A stretch of 64,000 nt of DNA, taken from an uncultured Atopostipes sp. (lineage in GTDB: Bacteria; Bacillota; Bacilli; Lactobacillales; Carnobacteriaceae_A). The stretch lies in contig CAJUOQ010000006.1 of assembly GCA_910588235.1 (NCBI GenBank), positions 1 to 64,000 of the forward strand. Direction: 5' to 3'. The number at the start of each line of letters is the position of its first letter. Within the stretch, counting starts at the first letter, position 1. This document shows, in pieces, positions 1 to 7,385 of this stretch. The position numbers and the translations under genes are program-made. The notes beneath the pieces were generated by a model that was given only the letters and a program-made list of their open reading frames with translations, did not search any database and was not told the origin of the DNA.

Positions 1-103
1 GAAATTTACAGAAATAACTTATTGTAAGTGGCTAACTTAAACTTGAAATTTAGGGAAGAAATAGATAAATAATTTCTATTTAAATAACAAAGGAAAGGCA
101 TAA

Positions 104-295
104 ATGGAAAAAAAAGAGATAAAAAATATTATTGAGGAATTAAATTTACCGGTAGATCAATTTGATATTGAGGATTTATATTTTCAACTTAACCAGTTAA
201 AACAAAAAATAAGAATAGTAGAAGAGTTACCAAATCTAATGGATTATTCTCCTCAATTTATATTGAAACAAAGTTGTGATAAATATGACAAATAA
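104..295 (+). CDS. GatC/AtzG-like small amidase-associated protein
   Basis: A 63-residue, mostly helical protein. It starts at an ATG after a good ribosome site (AAAGGAAAGG), and its end overlaps the start of the following amidase gene, so the two are probably translationally coupled. Size, position and the pattern of two amphipathic helices followed by a short proline-containing tail resemble GatC and AtzG. Those are small partner subunits that stabilise amidase-signature enzymes. Sequence similarity by eye is only moderate and there is no catalytic motif to check. A role as accessory subunit of the downstream amidase is inference from context. The nearby upstream 100 bases show no other gene. 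Confidence 0.55.
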   Translation: MEKKEIKNIIEELNLPVDQFDIEDLYFQLNQLKQKIRIVEELPNLMDYSPQFILKQSCDKYDK

Positions 296-1670
296 AAAAC
301 TAACAGAACTATCTATATCTAAGCTTCAAAATTATATTAAAAATAAAGAAATATCTCCTGTCGATATTCTCAAAGAAGTTATTGACCTTATACAAGAAAA
401 AAATAAAGATATTAATGCTGTTATAACTATGTTATACGAAGATGCTCTTAAAGAAGCTCAAAAAGCTGAAAAAGATATTATAAAGGGGGATTACAAAGGG
501 GCTTTACATGGAATACCAATAGGAGTTAAAGACATCATAAATCTAAAAGGGACTAAGACAACATCTGGTTCTAATTTATTTTTAAATAATATGTCGGATT
601 ATGATGCAGAAGTAGTATGTCGGTTAAAAAGTGCTGGAGCTATTATTATAGGAAAAGAAAATATGCACAGCCTAGCTTATGGTTCATCAGGAAGCGTTTC
701 ACATTTTGGGCCAGTTAAAAATCCATTAAATACAAATAAAATGCCCGGTGGATCGAGCTCAGGCTCTGCTGCATCAGTAGCATTAGGTTTAAGTTATGGA
801 TCTATAGGTTCAGACACTGGGGGATCAATTCGAATTCCAGCCGCCTGTTGCGGAGTAGTAGGCATGAAACCGACTTTTGGATTAATTAGTAGATTCGGTG
901 TTGTTTCTTTAGCCCCATCATTAGACACATTAGGTCCTATTACTCGGACAGTAAAAGATAATGCTATAATGCTAGAAGCTATAGCAGGTCATGACAAAAA
1001 AGATTCTTTTTCAATAAATGAATTGCAAATAGGCCCCTATGCTAATTTTGAAACAGGAAATTTAGTAGGAAAAACGTTAGGGGTTCCAAGTAATTTTTAT
1101 TTTGAAATAATGGATACTGAGTTTTTCGATTCCTTCCAGAAAGTGTTAGAAAGTTTGAAAGAAAATGGAATCAAAATAAAAAATATTGAAATACCATTTA
1201 TGGAGGAGTTTAATGCAGCCATATCTATTATCTTTGCTACTGAAGTATATGAATCTTTAAGAAAAGACTTGCATGAAACGCCAGAAAAAATAGAAAAAGA
1301 AATTAGAAATCGCGTTTTAGAAGGAGCTTTTGTCCAAGGCCATGAATATTTAACAATGCAACGTGCTAGAAAGTTAGCAATTAGTGTTTTTTCGGAGATC
1401 TTGAAAAGTGTTGATGCTATTATAACACCAACACTTCCCACGTATCCAAGTGACATAGGAGCAGAGCAGATAGAGATAAACGGTAAACACACACATATTC
1501 GCAATGTATACTCACGTTTAGTTAAAGGAACAAATTTAACTGGATTTCCATCAATTACAGTACCTAAGAATAAAAATAAAGAGGGTTTGTTTAGTGCTAT
1601 TCAATTAATTGGGCTACCTTTTTCTGAAAAGGAACTATATAGTTTTGCTTATATGATTGAAAAATTATAG
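285..1670 (+). CDS. Amidase-signature family amidase (GatA-like)
   Basis: A 461-residue amidase-signature enzyme that hydrolyses an amide or transfers its ammonia. The Ser-cisSer-Lys triad is visible: Lys in GVKDI (about residue 80), the glycine/serine-rich GGSSSGSA segment (about 155-165) and the nucleophile Ser in DTGGSIR (about 180). Length fits the family (450-500). I chose ATG 285; an in-frame GTG at 276 lies inside the upstream gene. It is not obviously the housekeeping GatA of a gatCAB operon, because no gatB follows: a strong terminator comes next and then a regulator. The substrate cannot be read from sequence. The gene is markedly AT-rich compared with genes right of 7.2 kb, consistent with a transferred block. 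Confidence 0.85.
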   Translation: MTNKKLTELSISKLQNYIKNKEISPVDILKEVIDLIQEKNKDINAVITMLYEDALKEAQKAEKDIIKGDYKGALHGIPIGVKDIINLKGTKTTSGSNLFLNNMSDYDAEVVCRLKSAGAIIIGKENMHSLAYGSSGSVSHFGPVKNPLNTNKMPGGSSSGSAASVALGLSYGSIGSDTGGSIRIPAACCGVVGMKPTFGLISRFGVVSLAPSLDTLGPITRTVKDNAIMLEAIAGHDKKDSFSINELQIGPYANFETGNLVGKTLGVPSNFYFEIMDTEFFDSFQKVLESLKENGIKIKNIEIPFMEEFNAAISIIFATEVYESLRKDLHETPEKIEKEIRNRVLEGAFVQGHEYLTMQRARKLAISVFSEILKSVDAIITPTLPTYPSDIGAEQIEINGKHTHIRNVYSRLVKGTNLTGFPSITVPKNKNKEGLFSAIQLIGLPFSEKELYSFAYMIEKL

Positions 1671-1683
1671 AAGATCAAGACTG

Positions 1684-1735
1684 GAGGGTAAAAACCCATG
1701 ATATATTTCATGAGTTTTTATCCTTCGTTTTTTGT
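1684..1735 (+). terminator. Intrinsic terminator after amidase gene
   Basis: An inverted repeat in which GGGTAAAAACCCATGA pairs with TCATGAGTTTTTATCC around an ATATAT loop, followed by a T-rich run (CGTTTTTTG). It separates the amidase pair from the regulator gene. Confidence 0.85.
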
Positions 1736-1794
1736 TTATAAACTTCTAATCTTTGATACAATGTTTGTATTATATTAAAAAAGTAGGTCTAATT

Positions 1795-3477
1795 ATGAAA
1801 TTATTTATTATTACTCCATATGAAGCGATGCTAGAAGCTATTAAAAATTCAATTTCTTGTTTTCAAGATATCAAAATTGAATATGGAATTGGTGATTTAG
1901 ACAAAGGAGTCGAGCTTGCGTTGAAGGCAGAAAACGAAGGCTTTGATTCAATCATTAGTCGTGGTGGTACTGCTCAAATGATACGAAAATATGTGAATAT
2001 ACCAGTCATTGATATGGGACTTTCTGGTTATGATATTTTAAAAACCATTATTATCGCAAATAATCAAAAAGAAAAAACTGCATTAATTGGTTTTTCAAAT
2101 ATCACTTCGGGTGCATATGCTATTCTAGATTTATTAGACTTAAAAACTGAAGTTTATACAATTGAAAGTGAAAACGAAGTACATTCATTATTGATTCAGT
2201 TGAAAGAAAAAGGGTTTAATTACATTATAGGTGATGTTATTACTACTAAAAAAGCAAGCGATTTGAACTTATATTCTATTCTATTACAATCCGGCGAAGA
2301 AACGATAAAAGCTGCTATTAAGCAAGCTTATTTTGTATTAAGACACTTGAGTCAAGAAGATTATATTAATATACCGATAGTTAAATCATTTCGTTTGTTA
2401 AATAATAATTATCTTCTTTTCAGAGATGAGGAAATAATTGAAAGTAGATTAAGTGAATTTAAAAATAATCCTTTAAATCTCGAACAGCTATATACTATTA
2501 TATCGGAGTCTAATTCATCTAACCAGATAGATACATTCTATTTTGAAGAGTTGAGATTATCTGTAGATGTTTTGTCTTATAGTTATATGAATGAAAAATA
2601 TAAAATGTTATTACTTAACCCTTTAAATACAAAAGAATTAAACATTAAAGGCATGAATAAATATATATTAAATCCTTCTTACAAGTTAGTCACTCATTCA
2701 AAGATTATGAAAAAGATAGTTGCTAAACTAATAGAATTAAAGAAGGAGAAGAAAATCATTTATTTAAAAGGAGACGACTTGTTTACTGAAAATACTTTGA
2801 TAAAATTTATGTATCAAAATGTTAATCAGCAGGGTGAAATTATCGAAGTAGACTTTGATAATGTTGATGAAGACAAATTATCAAAATTAGACTGGTCAAT
2901 AATTCGAATGATTAACTTTAGAAATATTAAATCTTCTTTTCAATTACAATATATTCTTTATATCGTTGAGACACATAACATACTATCGATTATTACTAGT
3001 AAAGGAAAAGAAATAACGGATGATATATTTAATTCACATAAAATAATTCCTATAAAACTTCCAAATTTTAATGAACGAATAGAAGACACTTTTGAAATTG
3101 CTACTCATTTAATTAATTATTATCATAATAATTTAGGAACGAAACCAATAAAAATAAATAAAAAAACACATGAAGAAATTCTTAAGAAATATTCATTCAA
3201 AACAATGGATGAATATGTATCTTTAATTAAGGAAGTTATTTTTAAAGAAACCAATTATACAATTTCAATAGAAACGGTTGAGAGAGCCACAGAAAATTAT
3301 CAAAATAATCAAAAAATAATATTCGAGAAGACAAATAGAACATTAGAAGAATTAGAAATTGATTACATAGAACAAGTAGTGAAAGAAGAAGATTTCAATC
3401 AAACTAGTGCAGCAGAGCGACTAGGGATTAGTCGAGCTACTTTGTGGAGAAAATTGAAAAAATACAATATTAAATAA
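1795..3477 (+). CDS. PrpR_N-type transcriptional regulator with Fis-type HTH and degenerate AAA+ domain
   Basis: A 560-residue regulator. Residues ~1-175 match a PrpR_N-like sensor domain (ISRGGTA, GYDILK, IGFSNITSG). The C-terminus (~535-560) is a Fis-type helix-turn-helix (SAAERLGISRATLWRKLKK). The middle (~290-500) sits where NtrC-family proteins carry a sigma-54 AAA+ ATPase domain, but no Walker A P-loop, no acidic Walker B and no GAFTGA loop are present. It therefore probably acts as an ordinary sigma-A-dependent activator or repressor. The start is ATG 1795, because MKLFIITPY is the expected N-terminus; the in-frame upstream codons lack a ribosome site. It lies directly before the acid-sugar operon and is probably its regulator. 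The ligand is unknown. Confidence 0.8.
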   Translation: MKLFIITPYEAMLEAIKNSISCFQDIKIEYGIGDLDKGVELALKAENEGFDSIISRGGTAQMIRKYVNIPVIDMGLSGYDILKTIIIANNQKEKTALIGFSNITSGAYAILDLLDLKTEVYTIESENEVHSLLIQLKEKGFNYIIGDVITTKKASDLNLYSILLQSGEETIKAAIKQAYFVLRHLSQEDYINIPIVKSFRLLNNNYLLFRDEEIIESRLSEFKNNPLNLEQLYTIISESNSSNQIDTFYFEELRLSVDVLSYSYMNEKYKMLLLNPLNTKELNIKGMNKYILNPSYKLVTHSKIMKKIVAKLIELKKEKKIIYLKGDDLFTENTLIKFMYQNVNQQGEIIEVDFDNVDEDKLSKLDWSIIRMINFRNIKSSFQLQYILYIVETHNILSIITSKGKEITDDIFNSHKIIPIKLPNFNERIEDTFEIATHLINYYHNNLGTKPIKINKKTHEEILKKYSFKTMDEYVSLIKEVIFKETNYTISIETVERATENYQNNQKIIFEKTNRTLEELEIDYIEQVVKEEDFNQTSAAERLGISRATLWRKLKKYNIK

Positions 3478-3503
3478 CAGCTTAAGCTGTTATTTTTTAT
3501 TTA
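3473..3503 (+). terminator. Intrinsic terminator after regulator gene
   Basis: The perfect stem AATAACAGC/GCTGTTATT around TTAA, followed by TTTTTATTT, starts at the regulator stop codon. The operon downstream must therefore use its own promoter in the following 110 bases. Confidence 0.9.
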
Positions 3504-3519
3504 ATTCACTGTTTAATAA

Positions 3520-3599
3520 TGAAACGGTTTAACGAAAATTAATGTTATATGTTGCTTTTTGAAACCGTTATAACTACAATATAATTATAAAGCGGTTAC
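3520..3599 (+). promoter_or_regulatory. Paired operator-like sites upstream of acid-sugar operon
   Basis: TGAAACGGTT (3520-3529) and TGAAACCGTT (3560-3569) are near-palindromic sites lying exactly 40 bp apart, about four helical turns. A third half-site, AGCGGTTAC, begins at 3591. They fill the 110-bp gap between the regulator terminator and the kinase start, so they are the likely binding sites of the PrpR_N-type regulator. No GG/GC pair at -24/-12 for sigma-54 is present. Binding is inferred, not shown. Confidence 0.6.
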
Positions 3600-3615
3600 A
3601 AAGAAAGGGAATTTT

Positions 3616-4899
3616 ATGAAAATAGCAATTATAGCAGATGATTTAACAGGCGCAAACGATAGTGGTGTTCAGTTATCCAAATATGGATTAAGCACTTCTG
3701 TTTTATTGAATAGAAATAGTAATGAATTGAATGAAGAAGTAGTCGTTTTTGATACGGATTCTAGAGCAGTTGAATCTGAGGAAGCAATGGAAAGGGTAAA
3801 AGTAACTAGTAAGTACTTAATAGAAAAAGGCTATTCTTTTATTTTTAAAAAGATTGATTCTACGATGCGTGGAAACATTGGAAGCGAAGTCAAAGGGCTT
3901 CTGCAACAAACTCAGAGTGATTTTGTAATTATAAGCCCAGGATACCCTGGTAATGGAAGACAAGTCATTCAAGGAAATCACTATTTAAACGGAGCTTTAT
4001 TACATGAAACTGAGATCGCTGATGACCCTTTGATGCCGGTGAAAGAATCATATCTTCCAAAGTTATTAAAGGAGCAACTGAAAGAAGAAGTTGGATTAAT
4101 CACTTATGAAGATATTAGAAAAGGTCCTCAACAACTGGAAAAGCAATTAGAGGAATATAAAAAGAATAGTATTCACTATATTGTGGCTGATGCAAAAGAG
4201 GAGGAAGATTTAGAAAAATTATTATTAAATATGAAAAATATAGATTACTCAATTTCTTGGGCTGGATCAGCAGGATTGGCTAATTACTTACCGAAGTATT
4301 TGGAAATTGAACCAAGAGAAACAAAATTAAAAGTAGAGAAAACAGATAAACCTATTCTGACTGTGATTGGTAGTGTAAATATCACTTCTAGAAACCAATT
4401 AGAGTATTTGTTAAAAATGGAAGATATTAATAGTTTTGAAGTTCAATCTGAACGTTTGGTTTCAGGAAAATGTGATCGAGATGATGAATTAGAATATATA
4501 TATAATAGTATTATTAAAAGTTCTAGAAATGGTAAGAATACAGTAATTTATACATCTGGAGCTAAAGAAGATATCAAAAAAGCGAGAGAAGCTGGAAGGA
4601 AAAGAGGACTGAATTATAATCAAGTGAGTAAAGAAATTGTAAATGCACTTGGAAAAGTAACAGCTAAATTATTAGAGAAAAAAATATACAATGGTTTAAT
4701 TGTGACTGGTGGAGACACATTAAAACAAGTTGCTGAACACTTAAATGTTAGTGGATTCCAACTCTTCGATGAATTACAGACGGGAGTACCTATTACACAA
4801 TTTAAAGAAATTTCAAATTTTTATTGTGTAACTAAGGCTGGAGGATTTGGAAATGAAGAAGTGTTTGTAGCAGCTAATAAAAAACTAAAAGGAGATTAA
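3616..4899 (+). CDS. Four-carbon acid sugar kinase (DUF1537; D-threonate/D-erythronate kinase family)
   Basis: A 427-residue ATP-dependent kinase of the OtnK/DtnK/DenK family, which phosphorylates four-carbon sugar acids at C4. The N-terminal substrate domain starts with the typical IADDLTGANDSG, and KKIDSTMRGN follows near residue 75. The C-terminal nucleotide domain has VIGSVNITSRNQ (~255) and LIVTGGDTLKQV (~365). Full family length. The ribosome site AAAGAAAGGG precedes the ATG. It is the first gene of a tight operon with the PdxA2-like dehydrogenase (2-nt gap), which in characterised pathways oxidises the phosphorylated product. Whether the substrate is D-threonate, D-erythronate or a 3-oxo-tetronate cannot be decided from sequence. 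Confidence 0.88.
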   Translation: MKIAIIADDLTGANDSGVQLSKYGLSTSVLLNRNSNELNEEVVVFDTDSRAVESEEAMERVKVTSKYLIEKGYSFIFKKIDSTMRGNIGSEVKGLLQQTQSDFVIISPGYPGNGRQVIQGNHYLNGALLHETEIADDPLMPVKESYLPKLLKEQLKEEVGLITYEDIRKGPQQLEKQLEEYKKNSIHYIVADAKEEEDLEKLLLNMKNIDYSISWAGSAGLANYLPKYLEIEPRETKLKVEKTDKPILTVIGSVNITSRNQLEYLLKMEDINSFEVQSERLVSGKCDRDDELEYIYNSIIKSSRNGKNTVIYTSGAKEDIKKAREAGRKRGLNYNQVSKEIVNALGKVTAKLLEKKIYNGLIVTGGDTLKQVAEHLNVSGFQLFDELQTGVPITQFKEISNFYCVTKAGGFGNEEVFVAANKKLKGD

Positions 4900-4901
4900 T
4901 A

Positions 4902-5921
4902 ATGTCAAATAATAAACCAATTATAGGAATTACAATGGGTGATGCAAGTGGTATTGGTCCAGAAATAATTGTTAAATCATTTACACATAAAGAATTATTT
5001 GATAAAGCAAAACCAATAGTTATTGGAGATAAAAATATATTAGAAAGAGCTATAGATATAACAGGTGCCCCTGTAGATATTGAAGTAATTACAGCAGAAG
5101 ATATTAATAACTATACATTTGATGTAGGTGTTTTACCATTAATTGATTTAAATATACTTTCAAAAGACTTGGCTTTTGGAAAAGTATCTGCTCAAGCTGG
5201 GGATGCTGCCTACAAATTTGTCGAGAAAGCTATTGATCTAGCTAAAGAAAAACAAATTGATGCAATTTGTACTGCACCACTGAATAAAGAAGCTCTTCAT
5301 TTAGGAGGCCATATGTACCCTGGGCACACTGAAATTCTAGCTGATTTAACAAATACAGAGGACTATTCTATGATGTTAATGTCTGGGAACTTAAGGGTCA
5401 TTCATTTAACCACACATATGGGTTTAATTGAAGCAATAAAAAGCATTACGCCTGAAAGAACTTACAATGTTATTAAATTAGCACATGATACTTTAGTGAG
5501 ATCTGGCAATAATAATCCAAAGATTGCTGTTTGTGGTATTAATCCTCATGCTGGAGAAAACGGTTTGTTTGGTGAAGGAGAAGAAGAAAAACAACTGCTA
5601 CCAGGAATTGAAAAAGCTCAAAAAGAAGGAATTAATGTTGAAGGTCCTTTACCAGCTGACACACTATTTTTCAGAGCTGGACGCGGAGACTTTGATGTTG
5701 TAGTTGCTTGCTATCACGATCAAGGTCATACTCCTGTAAAAGTATTAGGAATTGATAATGGAGTAAACATAACTGTGGGGTTAAAAGGCGGAATTATAAG
5801 AACGTCAGTTGATCATGGAACAGCTTTTGATATTGCTGGTAAAAATTTAGCAACAGAACAAAGTATGTTATCGGCAATATATGCAGCAATTGACTTAGCA
5901 CCAACAAATAACAATAAATAG
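4902..5921 (+). CDS. pdxA2: PdxA2-like 4-phospho-D-threonate/erythronate dehydrogenase
   Basis: A 339-residue NAD-dependent dehydrogenase of the PdxA family. Metal-binding histidines are visible in TTHMGLIEAI (~165), in NPHAGENGLFG (~205) and in CYHDQGHTPVK (~265), and GITMGDASGIGPE is at the N-terminus. In characterised acid-sugar pathways the PdxA2 type oxidises the 4-phosphorylated C4 acid, which decarboxylates to dihydroxyacetone phosphate. Coupling to the DUF1537 kinase favours this over vitamin B6 synthesis, for which no partner gene is nearby. Ribosome site AAAGGAGATT. AT-rich like its neighbours. Confidence 0.88.
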   Translation: MSNNKPIIGITMGDASGIGPEIIVKSFTHKELFDKAKPIVIGDKNILERAIDITGAPVDIEVITAEDINNYTFDVGVLPLIDLNILSKDLAFGKVSAQAGDAAYKFVEKAIDLAKEKQIDAICTAPLNKEALHLGGHMYPGHTEILADLTNTEDYSMMLMSGNLRVIHLTTHMGLIEAIKSITPERTYNVIKLAHDTLVRSGNNNPKIAVCGINPHAGENGLFGEGEEEKQLLPGIEKAQKEGINVEGPLPADTLFFRAGRGDFDVVVACYHDQGHTPVKVLGIDNGVNITVGLKGGIIRTSVDHGTAFDIAGKNLATEQSMLSAIYAAIDLAPTNNNK

Positions 5922-5937
5922 ATTAGGAGAGATTGTA

Positions 5938-6888
5938 TTGATAAGTAAGTATGTAAACAAGATCCCTGGTGGCAATATGGTCGTTCCTTTAATAATAGGA
6001 GCACTCATTAATTCTTTTTTTCCAGAGGTGTTAGATATTGGGGGATTTACAACAGGATTAGCACGTGGATCTGATGCGTTATTAGGTGCATTTCTAGTCT
6101 GTATTGGAGCAAGCTTAAATTTAAAAGGAGCGGCTAGTTCACTAAAAATAGGTGGAGTAATTACTATCACTAAGTTTATTGTAGGGATAGCTTTAGGATT
6201 AATAATTTCTATGCTTTTTGGAGATAATTTCTTAGGAATTTCTTCATTAGCTATGATTGGCGCATCAACAAATGCTAATGGTGGATTATTTTCTGCTTTG
6301 GCTGGAACATATGGTAATGAGAAAGAAGTTGGAGCATTACCATTAGTTTCCTTAACAGATGGTCCATTCTTCACTATGATTGCAATTGGAGCAGCTGGTA
6401 TTGCTTCAATCCCTATTGCTGGTTTGATATCGGTAGTTATACCTATCGCTATAGGGATGATTTTAGGCGCTTTAGATAAAAATATTAAAAAATCTTTAAC
6501 CAATATAAGTCCTATACTAATACCTTTTTTCTCATTTGCATTAGGGACGGGCATCGACTTGAGAACATTGTTTGAAGCTGGATTATCTGGTGTTTTATTA
6601 GGATTAATCGTTACATTTGTTATTGGTTTTTTCACAATTCTTACCGACAAGTTAACAGGTGGTACAGGAGTGGCTGGCGCAGCTACCTCAAGTACAGCTG
6701 GAAATGCTGTTGGTACACCTGCTGCCATTGCTTCAGCGGATCCATCAATGGTTAATATAGCAAATGTTGCTACACCCCAAATAGCAGCATCAGTGATTAC
6801 TACAGCAATTTGTACACCTATATTGACTAATTACATTGCAAAAAGAAATGAGAAAGAGAATGAAAAAAGCAAGACAATCGAGACTTGA
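5938..6888 (+). CDS. KdgT-like sugar-acid permease (2-keto-3-deoxygluconate permease family)
   Basis: A 316-residue integral membrane transporter with about ten hydrophobic segments. It follows the KdgT pattern closely: KIPGGNMVVPLIIGAL at the N-terminus, TNANGGLFSALAGTYG (~115), ALGTGIDLRTL (~200), GAATSSTAGNAVGTPAAIA (~250) and a short charged tail. KdgT imports 2-keto-3-deoxygluconate by proton symport. Here, third in the acid-sugar operon, it more likely imports the C4 acid (inference). The start codon is TTG 5938, placed 7 nt after AGGAGAG; no better start fits the conserved N-terminus. A strong terminator lies about 135 bp downstream. Confidence 0.85.
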   Translation: MISKYVNKIPGGNMVVPLIIGALINSFFPEVLDIGGFTTGLARGSDALLGAFLVCIGASLNLKGAASSLKIGGVITITKFIVGIALGLIISMLFGDNFLGISSLAMIGASTNANGGLFSALAGTYGNEKEVGALPLVSLTDGPFFTMIAIGAAGIASIPIAGLISVVIPIAIGMILGALDKNIKKSLTNISPILIPFFSFALGTGIDLRTLFEAGLSGVLLGLIVTFVIGFFTILTDKLTGGTGVAGAATSSTAGNAVGTPAAIASADPSMVNIANVATPQIAASVITTAICTPILTNYIAKRNEKENEKSKTIET

Positions 6889-6947
6889 TTATAGATATAG
6901 GACATAATCAACTAAACTATAAAATATTGAGTTAATTTAGCCATTGT

Positions 6948-6962
6948 ATGTAAGCGTTATTT
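6948..6962 (+). promoter_or_regulatory. cre-like site, one mismatch
   Basis: ATGTAAGCGTTATTT fits WTGNAANCGNWNNCW except for one position. It lies after the permease stop codon and before the terminator, so its relevance is doubtful. Confidence 0.25.
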
Positions 6963-7022
6963 TAATGTGATAAATAAAATATAGACTATAATTATTGAAA
7001 GACTACAATTCTTTAAACTAAA

Positions 7023-7077
7023 TAAAAACCCACAATTTTTATCCAGTAATAGATAAAAATTGTGGGTTTTTAATTTG
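7023..7077 (+). terminator. Strong intrinsic terminator ending acid-sugar operon
   Basis: AAAAACCCACAATTTTTATC pairs with GATAAAAATTGTGGGTTTTT around CAGTAATA, followed by a T-rich tract. The stem is very long (about 20 bp) and may work in both directions. The rest of the gap from 6889 to 7385 holds a cre site and an AT-rich leader; I see no gene in it. Confidence 0.92.
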
Positions 7078-7236
7078 ATTATTAGAAAAATATATAAGCA
7101 GTTATAAAAGTTTACTAAAATGATACTTTATAATATAATTTAGAAAAGAAATATCCTTTCTTATTTTCTAAATTTAAATTAAATATTATTTATTTCGAAC
7201 ATACGCAACGATTCTCAACACTTCTTCATTAATCTA

Positions 7237-7251
7237 ATGTAAGCGCAATCT
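7237..7251 (+). promoter_or_regulatory. Catabolite-responsive element (cre) upstream of PTS EIIC
   Basis: ATGTAAGCGCAATCT matches the CcpA operator consensus WTGNAANCGNWNNCW at every position and lies about 135 bp before the EIIC start. Carbon-catabolite control of a PTS transporter gene by CcpA is expected biology; occupancy is inference. Confidence 0.6.
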
Positions 7252-7385
7252 AATATAAAATTACATAGCTTCAATTAGTCGACAAAAATAGATGAAAGGA
7301 GGACATGAACCAACAGAACTGGTTGAAGTAATTTCAAGGAAGAGCGATGAAAGTCGTTCGGACTTACATTAGAGGAGTGTTTGAA

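Noticed and set aside
3541..3615. Sigma-54 promoter for the acid-sugar operon
   Set aside because: No GG/GC pair with 10-bp spacing is present, and the regulator lacks the sigma-54 contact loop.
7301..7340. Short leader-peptide frame MNQQNWLK before the EIIC gene
   Set aside because: The AAAGGAGG site is only about 2-3 nt from its ATG and no attenuator hairpin follows; support is too weak.
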